Shown here one piece after another: positions 53,598 to 61,851 of a stretch of 64,000 nucleotides of DNA. The notes beneath the pieces are model-generated. The model ran no database searches, was not told the origin of the DNA, and saw only the letters and a program-made list of their open reading frames with translations. Made by a program: the position numbers and the translations under genes. Numbering within the stretch: the first letter of the stretch is position 1; every line of letters starts with the position of its first letter. This DNA is from Oceanicola sp. D3 (GTDB lineage: Bacteria > Pseudomonadota > Alphaproteobacteria > Rhodobacterales > Rhodobacteraceae), in assembly GCF_006351965.1 (NCBI RefSeq), contig NZ_CP040932.1, positions 3,100,001 to 3,164,000 on the forward strand, written 5' to 3'.

Positions 53598-54644
53598 ATG
53601 AATCCAGCATTCAATTCACTCGTTTCGCATTGTGAGCAGCTATCGCGCTTCGTCTCCGCGACGCACTCACTGCGCATTATTGTTTCAGGTTCTAAGGAGC
53701 ATTCGGAACCGGACTGGCTTCAACATGAACTGAGCAACCTGCGGATGAAATCACCGAGCACCGTAGATTGGCGAGTTCTGGAACACACTCTTACAATTAC
53801 CCACCTATATGCCTTGTTCGAGCAGTTCTTCGAAGAGACTGTGGCCGAATGGGTTGACTTTTTGGCTGCCAATTTTCCGTTCCATCAGCTGCCATCAAAA
53901 GTGCGAAGTTCATATCAGGCAGGCTTCGCTAAGGTAATTGGTAAATTGCCCTCCCCGAGGTTTCCAACTTTTACTGCAAACAACTTAGTGAACGATTTTC
54001 ACGAGGCACTGAGTGGCAAAGATCCTTACCGGCTTGAACCGACTTTAATCACATATCGAAGTAACAATCTTAGGTGGAGTGAAATCTGTGAGATCTTTGG
54101 TCGTTGCAATGTTTCTAGCCTAAATGATTGGGTTAATGCAAATGACCGCGTATCAAATCATATTGGAGACGTTCACAATAAAGTCGCAGAGCAAGTTGAA
54201 TCTAGGCTAGCCAATTTTGTTCAGTATCGAAACGACTGCTCTCATGGATTGGCGACACCGGATGAAATACTTGGACATGAAGACCTATTGGAGATGATTG
54301 AATTTATTACCGCTGTTGCCGATTCACTTAGTCAACTGATCTCTTGGAAGCGAGTAGAGGCCCTCCTAGAAAACGGGCGCGCGAAACGCATCGGCAGCGC
54401 GAATGAAGTTTTTGAGAGGGCAGAAGCAGTGGTAGCGCAAGTTTCTAACTCCAGTATTAGCTTAGGTCAAAAATTGTACTGGAAGAAGGGAGGTAATTTT
54501 GGCACCACAGAGATTGTTTCTCTACAAATCAACGACAAAGATGTAAAAACTATAGATACGACAGATCCTGTTGAGCTGGGGCTGAAGCTAACATTGCTTC
54601 CAAAGAAGGGCACTGCGCTATTTATTGATGCTCTTGGGCAGTGA
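53598..54644 (+). CDS. HEPN-domain protein (MAE_28990/RiboL-PSP-like), candidate ribonuclease toxin
   Basis: The 348-aa protein has a helical core with LEHTLTITHLYALFEQFFEETV (about residues 55-76) and FVQYRNDCSHGLATPDE. The latter holds Arg211-Asn-x3-His216, the R-x4-H catalytic motif of HEPN ribonucleases. The context of an initial bundle helix and a polar residue after Arg fits the MAE_28990/MAE_18760 and RiboL-PSP HEPN groups. A beta-rich ~75-residue C-terminal extension (after about residue 275) is extra. It starts 7 bp after the DUF262 stop and is surely cotranscribed. RNase activity is inferred from the motif, not shown. Confidence 0.78.
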   Translation: MNPAFNSLVSHCEQLSRFVSATHSLRIIVSGSKEHSEPDWLQHELSNLRMKSPSTVDWRVLEHTLTITHLYALFEQFFEETVAEWVDFLAANFPFHQLPSKVRSSYQAGFAKVIGKLPSPRFPTFTANNLVNDFHEALSGKDPYRLEPTLITYRSNNLRWSEICEIFGRCNVSSLNDWVNANDRVSNHIGDVHNKVAEQVESRLANFVQYRNDCSHGLATPDEILGHEDLLEMIEFITAVADSLSQLISWKRVEALLENGRAKRIGSANEVFERAEAVVAQVSNSSISLGQKLYWKKGGNFGTTEIVSLQINDKDVKTIDTTDPVELGLKLTLLPKKGTALFIDALGQ

Positions 54645-54919
54645 TTTGTGTCGATGTTTTGTATACGTCGCAGTGCAAAACTTCTAGCCGCGGCCAATTT
54701 CCGCTTTGAGCCGCAGTCGAATATTCGCTAGCGGTGGCGCCAACATTGCACTCTCTTTCCCCGCCCCTTCGCTGAATGCCCCGGTACCTGCTCAGCTGCG
54801 AGCCGCTCGGAAAGCCACCTCCCGTGCCACAAGGAGGCCGAACCGCTCCCGAGATCGCTTCTGACTAATCCTGATCTCCGCTGTTTTTGGCTTGGGCAGC
54901 CGACACGCACCAAAGATCC

Positions 54920-55399
54920 TTACGCAGTTTTGCCCCAATCAATGCAAGCCCTGCGATGTTCTTCATAAACGCCACGCGCGTCCCCACTGTGTGCAATCCC
55001 GGCAGCATCCAGGCCCTTCAAGAAACCTTCGCAAACTGCATCGCTGGTCTTGCCTCCTGCATTCCCCAGCATTGCTGTAAGTTGTGGCAAATGATGGTGA
55101 GAGCAATAGATACATAGACGATCCAGTTTTAGAGCGCCAGTTGCCCAGTTTCCCCACTTCTGTTTGCTCTCATCGAATGCACCAGACGCTATCGCTATTT
55201 GTTTGAAGTCGGTTGGAACTCCCAATTTCGCAGCGACGATAAGATGGTCGATCGCCTTCTTCAAATCGAAGCCCTTCTCGGTTCGAGTAGATAGTTCTGC
55301 CATCGCTTCCCTACATAGCGCCGCACTCATTTTTCCGGCATCTCTGTGCCGAGAAATGATCAACTCGAGTTGCTCAGGCGTCTTACTCGTCAAATCCAT
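54920..55399 (-). CDS. island protein of unknown function
   Basis: The 159-aa frame begins MDLTSKTPEQLELIISRHRDAGK and contains LDRLCIYCSHHHLPQLTAMLGN, with two Cys and three His residues close together that might bind a metal. No signal or membrane segment. It converges on the HEPN gene, 275 bp away, so it is not part of that operon. I do not recognise it. Confidence 0.55.
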   Translation of the reverse strand: MDLTSKTPEQLELIISRHRDAGKMSAALCREAMAELSTRTEKGFDLKKAIDHLIVAAKLGVPTDFKQIAIASGAFDESKQKWGNWATGALKLDRLCIYCSHHHLPQLTAMLGNAGGKTSDAVCEGFLKGLDAAGIAHSGDARGVYEEHRRACIDWGKTA

Positions 55400-55555
55400 C
55401 GCGGTCCCTTACTGATGGCGGTTTCAGTGCAAACGTTGAACAGCAGCGGCCCCCCTGACTAACAGTTCAGGAAGCGTCCGTGAACCTTGATTACGGGACT
55501 GAACTAGACCTATGATCAGAGATGAGGCCGGAACGATGTTCATGTTGCCATGAAA

Positions 55556-55600
55556 GTCCGGTTTGGCGAAGCCGCGCCGCGGCATGTCTGGTTTGGCGAA
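55556..55600 (+). repeat. pair of GTCYGGTTTGGCGAA motifs
   Basis: The 15-mer occurs at 55556-55570 and 55586-55600 with one difference, spaced 30 bp, in the non-coding gap 55400-55659. No gene is visible in that gap. Confidence 0.5.
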
Positions 55601-55659
55601 TGGCAGCTGTGGGCCGAAAATCCTTCGGCTTACCCTTAATGTTTCACCTCAACCTCCGC

Positions 55660-55962
55660 TCACCGGCAACGATAAGCATCCGCATGAGAGACGGTGCCGC
55701 TTTCATCCGAGACTGTTTGTGTGAGCACGAAGGCGTTGCCGCCTCTTGCAGCAACTGAGTTGCGCACTTGGTTGAGCGCACTTTGTGCGTCATCCGCGAC
55801 AGTCATGCCGAACTGCTCGACACCGGAAACCGGGCCCAAGAAATTGCACCGCTCGGCTTGAACAAGTGAGATTTGCCGGACGGAAAGCCCCGCCTGTGTG
55901 AGTTCGGTGCTGCAAGCCCCTACAAACAGGAGCATCGCGGCTATGCAAAGAAACTTCATCAT
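55660..55962 (-). CDS. DUF4156-type lipoprotein
   Basis: The 100-aa protein starts MMKFLCIAAMLLFVGACS, a lipoprotein signal with Cys in the lipobox VGAC. The mature part has ERCNFLGPVSG and NSVAARGGNAFVLTQ, features of DUF4156 envelope lipoproteins. A TTG four codons upstream could also start. It would sit in the inner or outer membrane facing the periplasm. Envelope cargo is frequent in islands. Confidence 0.7.
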   Translation of the reverse strand: MMKFLCIAAMLLFVGACSTELTQAGLSVRQISLVQAERCNFLGPVSGVEQFGMTVADDAQSALNQVRNSVAARGGNAFVLTQTVSDESGTVSHADAYRCR

Positions 55963-56056
55963 ATCAACTTTCAAGTGTCAATTTACGTAGCTGGACGGTG
56001 ACCCAAGCTTCGATCTGACGCAAGGTCAAATACCAGCATGTGGCGGGCGATACATC

Positions 56057-56067
56057 GTCTAAACATT
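56057..56067 (+). repeat. GTCTAAACATT motif (candidate integrase arm site, right)
   Basis: Third exact copy of the left-end motif, 73 bp inside the right attachment repeat. A related TTCTAAACTTT lies at 56098-56108. Confidence 0.5.
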
Positions 56068-56139
56068 CACCCTATGTTCGCGGCATTCTGGATGTCTTTC
56101 TAAACTTTTTTTCGCGTTATATCAGTCCGTTACCCACTC

Positions 56140-56183
56140 TTGCAAATCCGTGTACACCGGTTCGATTCCGGTACTCGCCTCCA
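56140..56183 (+). repeat. attachment site, distal side (44-bp tRNA-Cys 3' duplicate)
   Basis: Exact copy of 50147-50190 without the 5' half of the tRNA; upstream bases do not fold to a cloverleaf, so it is an attachment scar and not a second tRNA. Confidence 0.92.
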
Positions 56184-56725
56184 TCTCCCGCAAAAACTGC
56201 CTACCGGTTTGCGATTTCGGCATCGCAGGCAAGCCCTGCGAAGTCCCATTCCCAGACAGGTGATATCGTGGGCTGAGCTGCACACTGTCTAAGCGAAGGC
56301 CGATACGGCAGCCAAATGGCTCTCGAGGCGCGGGTCAGGTGGCGCGGCTTATCAGTTTCGGCGTTGGGTGGCACGGCCACAGGGGGCACCTACCCGGCTC
56401 TGAAGCCCCGGCCTTGATGGCGGCAAGGTGCGGGCTTGGGTGTCGCAGTCGGATCGCCCTACCGAAACTTCCCCATAGCACGCTTCATCCTTGCGACCGG
56501 GGCGATTGCGCAGGGGTGGCTCAACTTTTTGAGCCGATGCTGCGATGCCGCGCGCGTCGCTCTCGCCACATCAAAATTTATCGAAACCGCCTAAATTCAA
56601 TCACTTTTGCGATGTGCACGGCGCAGCATTACCTAAGGTTATCATGTTTACTCAAAATAAATCACTTTTTTTGCGGTTTCTTCTGTCCTCTAGTGAGCCC
56701 AACCAACAGGAAGAGAGGAAAAGAC
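56184..56725. other. intergenic between island and TRAP operon
   Basis: No gene seen. Positions 56580-56680 are AT-rich and contain two similar stretches, AATCACTTTTGCG and AAATCACTTTTTTTGCG (from about 56599 and 56659). They could be regulator sites for the TRAP operon. GAAGAGAGGAAAAG before 56726 is the ribosome site. Confidence 0.45.
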
Positions 56726-57727
56726 ATGACCAAAAACGTGTACAAGGCCTTCGCCCTTCTAACCACAACGGCGGCCCTGATCGGCACGCAAGCGGGGGCC
56801 GAAACATGGCGGATGTCGACCAAGGTTCCCAGCGAGAGCTTCGAAGGGCGCCTGCATCAGGAGTTTGCCGACAAGGTGGCGGAATACACCGATGGCGAGG
56901 TTGAGATTCAGGTCTACCCCTCCGAGCAACTCGGCGATGCCCAGACGGTTTTGGAGCAGGTCAGCTCCGGCATCATCGACATTTTCGTTGATGACGTCAG
57001 CTACCTGAACCGCTTCAACGAAGACATCACATGGACGTCTGCCCCCTTCCTCTTCGATGATCGCCCGCATTGGGAATGCTTCATGGGGTCCGACTACTTC
57101 CACGACATCCTGAACAAGATCGAAGAGCAGGATAATATCGGCGTGATCGGTGAAGTCGGTCCGTTTGGCCGTGGCTTCCGCGTTCTCATTACTCAGGATG
57201 AGGTGACCTCCTACGAGGATGTGCAAGACCTCAAGCTGCGCCTCTGGGACAACCAGATGATCGTGGATGTCTGGACGGCGCTCGGCACCGACCCCTTGGT
57301 GATGGCTTGGACGGATGTGTATCAATCGCTGCAGACCGGCATTGTCGAAGCGGTGACTTCGCCCGCCATTCTGGTCGAATCGATGAAGTTCTACGAGGTG
57401 GCGCCGCATATCGCCCGCACCGATGAGTTCAACCAAGCCAATGCCTATATGATCAACCTCGGGTCGTGGGACGGGATTTCGCCCGAAGACCAAGAGGCCG
57501 TTCTGCGGGCCTACGGAGAAATCTCGGCCAAGGCGCGCACCGAAATTCAGGCGACCTTCGATGCTTCCCTGAAAACCATGCAAGAGCAGGGCGTCAAGTA
57601 TACTGAGCTCGACACAGCGCCGTTTATCAAGGCGGCGGCCTCCATCTATGAGGGCTATGAAGAAGAGGGCAAGCTGCCCGCTGGCTTCCTCACCGCGGTC
57701 GATGCCGCCCGCACGAGCTGCAATTAA
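56726..57727 (+). CDS. dctP: TRAP transporter substrate-binding protein
   Basis: The 333-aa periplasmic protein has a signal peptide (cut near QAGA, about residue 25). ADKVAEYTDGEVEIQVYPSEQLG and the SYEDVQDLKLRLWDN region with the conserved Arg that binds the substrate carboxylate are readable. DctP-family proteins deliver organic acids to the DctQM permease, powered by sodium. The in-frame extension to 56339 is not coding. Confidence 0.92.
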   Translation: MTKNVYKAFALLTTTAALIGTQAGAETWRMSTKVPSESFEGRLHQEFADKVAEYTDGEVEIQVYPSEQLGDAQTVLEQVSSGIIDIFVDDVSYLNRFNEDITWTSAPFLFDDRPHWECFMGSDYFHDILNKIEEQDNIGVIGEVGPFGRGFRVLITQDEVTSYEDVQDLKLRLWDNQMIVDVWTALGTDPLVMAWTDVYQSLQTGIVEAVTSPAILVESMKFYEVAPHIARTDEFNQANAYMINLGSWDGISPEDQEAVLRAYGEISAKARTEIQATFDASLKTMQEQGVKYTELDTAPFIKAAASIYEGYEEEGKLPAGFLTAVDAARTSCN

Positions 57728-57768
57728 GGCGCATCGCTCGCAATAGCCCCCTGTCAACGGAAGTTCGA

Positions 57769-58296
57769 ATGGATCGACTCCTCGAAAATGGCCAAGGCGC
57801 GCTTGCGCGTCTGGCCAGCCTTTATGAAAACATCTGCATCGCACTCCTCGGCGCGATGCTCGCCATAAATGCGCTCAACATCGTTGCGCGGGGCGCCTTC
57901 GACACCCCGCTCAACTGGGTCTGGCCCTGGACGATGGTTGCGTTTCTGGGGTGGGTCATGCTGGCGTTCTTTCCTCTGTATCAGCGGCGCAAGGATGTCT
58001 CGATTTATATCGTGCTCCAGTATCTGCCCCTGAAGGCACAGCGGGTTCTCGGGCTCTTCGTGTCGCTGGCGATCATGCTCGCGGCGGGGATTTTGATCTA
58101 TACCTTCCCAGAGCGGCTTGCCTCGCTGCGTGGCACGATCGAGATCGTCGGCCTGCCCCGCAAAATTCTGATCTGGCCGCTCCTTGCTTCGGCAGTCCCG
58201 ATCTTCATCGGTGCCGCGATAGACGCGCTGCGCCTGCTACGTGGCGGCACCTATGAGCCCTTCGGCCAGATAGATGTTGCGGAGGCACCTCAATGA
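57769..58296 (+). CDS. dctQ: TRAP transporter small permease
   Basis: The 175-aa protein has four hydrophobic segments, as expected for DctQ, with WVWPWTMVAFLGWVML in the second. It forms a complex with DctM. Starts 41 bp after dctP and its stop overlaps the dctM start by 4 bp. Confidence 0.9.
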   Translation: MDRLLENGQGALARLASLYENICIALLGAMLAINALNIVARGAFDTPLNWVWPWTMVAFLGWVMLAFFPLYQRRKDVSIYIVLQYLPLKAQRVLGLFVSLAIMLAAGILIYTFPERLASLRGTIEIVGLPRKILIWPLLASAVPIFIGAAIDALRLLRGGTYEPFGQIDVAEAPQ

Positions 58297-59579
58297 CCGG
58301 CCTCCTTGTTCTTGGCGTCTTCGTGGTGCTGGCCTTCCACTCGGTGCCGATCCTGACGGCGATTATCCTGGCCGCCGCTGCGGGCGTGATCTCTCTTGGG
58401 TTTTCCGATCAGCTCGGCATCGTCTCGCAGCAAATGCTCGATGGCATCAACTCGCCCTCTTTGCTGTCGGTGCCTTTCTTCATCCTTGCGGGCAACCTGC
58501 TCAACGGGCTGAAGCTGACCGACAGGATCTTCCGCTTCGCCAATAATATCGTCGGCCACATTCGCGGCGGGTTGGCGCAGGTCAATGTCTTGGCCTCCCT
58601 GCTCTTCGCGGGCATCTCGGGGGCCGCCGTGGCGGATTGCGCGGCGCTTGGTACGGTGGAAGTGAAAGCCATGCGCGAGCGCGGCTACCCGGCCCCTTTT
58701 GCCGCCGGTGTCACCGCCGCCTCGTCGATCATCGGCCCGATCTTCCCGCCCTCAATCCCGCTGCTGCTCTTTGCCTTCGTCGCCAATGCATCGGTGGGCC
58801 GGCTATTTTTGGCAGGCGTTGTCCCCGCCTTGGTCTTGCTGGTGGTCCTGATGGGCTACGTCCATATCGTGTCGCTCAAGCGCGGCTACCCGAAAGAACC
58901 AAGGCCGCCCCTGCGCGAGATCCTTGCCTCCGCCGTGGACGGGGTTCTGACGCTCCTCGCACCGGGCATCATCCTTGTGGCCATGTTCACCGGCTTCACC
59001 ACGGCATCAGAAGCCGGCGTTCTGGCCTGCCTTTACGCGCTGGCCCTGGGCATCTGGTATCGCACGCTCACCGTGAAAGTGCTGATCACCGCCTTCCGCG
59101 AAACCGCCGCGCTCTCGACGATTGCCCTGTTGATGATCGGGTTCTCCTCTTGCATCGGCTGGATCATGGCCTTTGATATGGTGCCCCAGCGGCTGGCAGA
59201 TTTCGTACTGGTTTCGATTGATGCGAAATGGCAATTCCTGCTGGTTTACCTCGCTTTCCTGATCATTCTGGGCTGCGTTTTCGATGCCACGGCGGCGTTG
59301 ATCATCCTCGTGCCCATCATGTTGCCCATCGTCGATGGCTTCGGGATAGACCGGGTGCACTTCGGGATTTTCACCGTGCTTACGCTGATGGTCGGCATTC
59401 TCACACCGCCGCTTGGCATCGCGATCTACATCATGATGGACGTCGCCAAGCTGCCGTTTGAAGCCGTGGCCAAAGCGACGATCCCGTTCCTCATCCCGAT
59501 CGTAATCGCCGTGCTGCTGATCACCTTCGTGCCGCAGATCTCTCTCTTCCTTCCCAATCTGGTTTACGGCGCGCCATGA
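58293..59579 (+). CDS. dctM: TRAP transporter large permease
   Basis: The 428-aa protein has about twelve hydrophobic segments and DctM landmarks: SPSLLSVPFFILAGNLL, the AGISGAAVADCAALGTVE loop and FPPSIPLLLFAF. It carries the sodium-coupled transport path. ATGA overlap with dctQ. Confidence 0.93.
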   Translation: MTGLLVLGVFVVLAFHSVPILTAIILAAAAGVISLGFSDQLGIVSQQMLDGINSPSLLSVPFFILAGNLLNGLKLTDRIFRFANNIVGHIRGGLAQVNVLASLLFAGISGAAVADCAALGTVEVKAMRERGYPAPFAAGVTAASSIIGPIFPPSIPLLLFAFVANASVGRLFLAGVVPALVLLVVLMGYVHIVSLKRGYPKEPRPPLREILASAVDGVLTLLAPGIILVAMFTGFTTASEAGVLACLYALALGIWYRTLTVKVLITAFRETAALSTIALLMIGFSSCIGWIMAFDMVPQRLADFVLVSIDAKWQFLLVYLAFLIILGCVFDATAALIILVPIMLPIVDGFGIDRVHFGIFTVLTLMVGILTPPLGIAIYIMMDVAKLPFEAVAKATIPFLIPIVIAVLLITFVPQISLFLPNLVYGAP

Positions 59580-59627
59580 CGCGCCTGCCCCAGCCGAAAC
59601 AGACCGATAATCCATAAGGACGACCCC

Positions 59628-60440
59628 ATGCGTGTAGCGCTTATCCAAATGAACTCCCGCCACGACAAGGCCGCGAATATCGCCGCCCTGCGCGAGATGT
59701 TTGAAACCAAGATCAAAGGCCAGGGCGTCGACCTTGTGATGGCCCCGGAATATGCAACCTTCCTTGGCGGCACCCGTGAGGAGCAATGGGCTGCGGGCGA
59801 AACATTCCCCGCTGGCGAAGGCTATGGCGCCATGCGCGACCTCGCGATTGAGTATGGCGTCACCTTCCATGTCGGCTCGATGATCGAAGCCGATGGCAAC
59901 GGCTATTACAACACTGCCGTGGTCTTTGATCCCAAGGGCAACGAGCTGGGCCGGTATCGCAAGATCCACCTATTCGATGTGGAAACGCCTCAGGGCCATG
60001 TGTTCCGTGAATCCGACAACATCAATCCGGGCAAGGAGATCGTCTCTTACCAAACTGGCGATCTGAAGGTTGGCTGCTCGATCTGCTATGACATGCGGTT
60101 TTCCGAACTGTTCCAGCAACACATGAAGAACGGCTGTAACGTGCTTGCCGTGCCCGCCGCCTTCAACCTCGAAACCGGGAAAGACCACTGGGAGCCGATC
60201 CTGCGCACCCGCGCCATTGAAAACCAGTGCTGGGTGCTCGCGCCGGGCCAGGTGGGGCTGCATCAGGAGCCCGCAGGCGAGCGCGCCTGCTACGGGAATT
60301 CCATGATCATCGACCCTTGGGGCACTGTCGTCGCCCGCGCTTCGAACAAGCCGGGGGTGATTATCGCCGATCTCGATATGGATCTGCTCGACAATGTGCG
60401 CACGATCCTGCCCTCCAACAAACACCACGTGCTGGCCTGA
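59628..60440 (+). CDS. carbon-nitrogen hydrolase (nitrilase superfamily amidase)
   Basis: The 270-aa protein keeps the Glu-Lys-Cys triad: APEYATF (Glu41), GRYRKIHLFD (Lys near 113) and CSICYDMRF (Cys near 147). Members hydrolyse amides, N-carbamoyl compounds or omega-amides. The first step of the pathway may be removal of an amide or carbamoyl group from the imported compound. The exact substrate is open. It starts 48 bp after dctM and is followed after 2 bp by the aldolase. Confidence 0.88.
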   Translation: MRVALIQMNSRHDKAANIAALREMFETKIKGQGVDLVMAPEYATFLGGTREEQWAAGETFPAGEGYGAMRDLAIEYGVTFHVGSMIEADGNGYYNTAVVFDPKGNELGRYRKIHLFDVETPQGHVFRESDNINPGKEIVSYQTGDLKVGCSICYDMRFSELFQQHMKNGCNVLAVPAAFNLETGKDHWEPILRTRAIENQCWVLAPGQVGLHQEPAGERACYGNSMIIDPWGTVVARASNKPGVIIADLDMDLLDNVRTILPSNKHHVLA

Positions 60441-60442
60441 TC

Positions 60443-61180
60443 ATGCTGGACGGATATGCAATCTGGATGAGCACGCCCAATCTCGATTTTCTCGAGATGG
60501 CGCATAACGCGGGCTTCAGGGCCGTGGTCTGCGATATCGAGCACAACGCCTTCTCGCCAGACCGACGCGAAGCGCTTGTCGTTGCGGCCAAAGCCCTCGG
60601 GATGATGATTTTCTTCAAGATCGAAGGGCCAGAGCCTGTTTGGGTTCAGCGCGCGCTGGATCTTGATGTCGATGGGGTCATCATCCCCCACGCGGGGCGG
60701 CTTGAAGAGGCCCGCGCCGCCATCGAAGCCGCGAAGTTTCCGCCCTTGGGCAAGCGCAGCTATGCGGCGGGCCGCTCGGCAAAATTCGCGCCCCCTGCAG
60801 CGGATTACTTCGAGCGTTGCAACCGCGTGGTGCTTTGCCTGCCGATGATCGAAACGGCCGAAGCCTTCGAGGATGTAGAGGCCATCCTCGCGCATCCCTG
60901 CGTGGATGGGATCTTCGTGGGCCCGTTCGACCTTGCGCTGACACGTGGCCGTGGCGGCTATGATTTCACGCCCGACGATCAGGCCGATATCAAGGCCCTC
61001 GCCACAGCCGCTCAGGCAGCAAAGAAAACGTGGTGGATGCCCACATGGCGCCCGCAAGAGCAGAGCTTTGCACAGCAAAACGGCGTTGCGATGCGCGTCA
61101 TCGCTGCCGAACATCAGGTGATCTCGATGGGCCTAAACGCCGTGATCGCCGCCCTTCCAGACACCAAAACCGGAGCATAA
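60443..61180 (+). CDS. HpcH/HpaI-family aldolase
   Basis: The 245-aa class II-like aldolase has DIEHNAF near residue 32, FKIEGPEPVWVQRALDLDVDGVIIPHAG, PMIETAEAFE and FVGPFDLALTRG. These supply the metal (Glu, Asp) and pyruvate-binding sites. HpaI-type enzymes cleave 2-oxo-4-hydroxy acids to pyruvate and an aldehyde. Placement after the amidase suggests carbon-chain cleavage of its product. Confidence 0.88.
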   Translation: MLDGYAIWMSTPNLDFLEMAHNAGFRAVVCDIEHNAFSPDRREALVVAAKALGMMIFFKIEGPEPVWVQRALDLDVDGVIIPHAGRLEEARAAIEAAKFPPLGKRSYAAGRSAKFAPPAADYFERCNRVVLCLPMIETAEAFEDVEAILAHPCVDGIFVGPFDLALTRGRGGYDFTPDDQADIKALATAAQAAKKTWWMPTWRPQEQSFAQQNGVAMRVIAAEHQVISMGLNAVIAALPDTKTGA

Positions 61181-61184
61181 ATCC

Positions 61185-61850
61185 GTGAAAGACTTCGTAA
61201 AAAACCCGCTGCCGCAATCCATTCCGCAGAGCCTTATCGACAAGCTTGAAAAGGTCGAAACCGCAACCGTCGGACATTTCATGCATTCGGTCTTCGTCGA
61301 CCGCGATATTTCGGCAACCGATGCCAGCAAGCGCGTCGCAGGCACCGCCGTCACGCTGCGCCTTGCCGCCAATGATTCAACCCTGCTGCATGACGTGATT
61401 TCAACGCTGCGCCCAACCGATATCCTGCTGATTGATCGCTCCGGCGACAATCGCCATGCCTGCTGGGGTGGGGTCGTGACCAATGCGGCCGCGATTTGCG
61501 GGTTCAAGGCAGGCGTGGTCGATGGGCCCGTTACGGATGTAAACGAGATCCGCCAAAACGATTTCCCGATGTGGAGCCGTGGCCGCTCGTCGATCACCAC
61601 CAAGTTGTATGCTCAATCCGGTGCCTTCAACGTTCCCGTCTCCATCGGCGGCGTCACGGTAAACCCCGGTGACGCCGTGCTGGCAGATGAAAGCGGCGTC
61701 ATCGTCTTGGCCCCGGCCATCGCGGAGGAGGTTGCCGATCGTGCGCTCGACATGCAGGCCGCAGAGTTGACGCTGATCGAGCGGCTCAAAGCCGGCGAAC
61801 CGCTGGGCGCGATCACGGGGGCCTCCGCGATGGTAACGGAGCGTCTTTAG
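61185..61850 (+). CDS. RraA-family protein (aldolase/decarboxylase-like)
   Basis: The 221-aa protein has the RraA fold, with GGVVTNAAAICGFKAGVVDGPVTDVNEI near residues 95-120. In HMG/CHA aldolases the corresponding DGxxRD holds the catalytic Arg; here it is DGPVTD, with Thr. It may therefore have another activity, or act as an oxaloacetate decarboxylase-like or regulatory relative. GTG start, 4 bp after the HpaI-like stop. Confidence 0.82.
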   Translation: MKDFVKNPLPQSIPQSLIDKLEKVETATVGHFMHSVFVDRDISATDASKRVAGTAVTLRLAANDSTLLHDVISTLRPTDILLIDRSGDNRHACWGGVVTNAAAICGFKAGVVDGPVTDVNEIRQNDFPMWSRGRSSITTKLYAQSGAFNVPVSIGGVTVNPGDAVLADESGVIVLAPAIAEEVADRALDMQAAELTLIERLKAGEPLGAITGASAMVTERL

Positions 61851-61851
61851 C

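Larger units (their letters stand above)
50191..56183. mobile_element. tRNA-Cys genomic island (about 6.0 kb)
   Basis: Boundaries are the 44-bp exact repeat of the tRNA 3' end. Contents in order are integrase and a small upstream gene (minus), a 1-kb repeat-rich non-coding segment, DUF262 and HEPN genes (plus), an unknown gene (minus) and a lipoprotein (minus). The cargo has clearly lower G+C and different codon use from the chromosome. No conjugation, capsid or replication gene is present, so it is probably non-autonomous beyond integration. Confidence 0.9.

Noticed and set aside
56140-56183. Second tRNA-Cys.
   Set aside because: Only the 3' 44 bases are present; the 5' half is missing, so it is an attachment duplicate.
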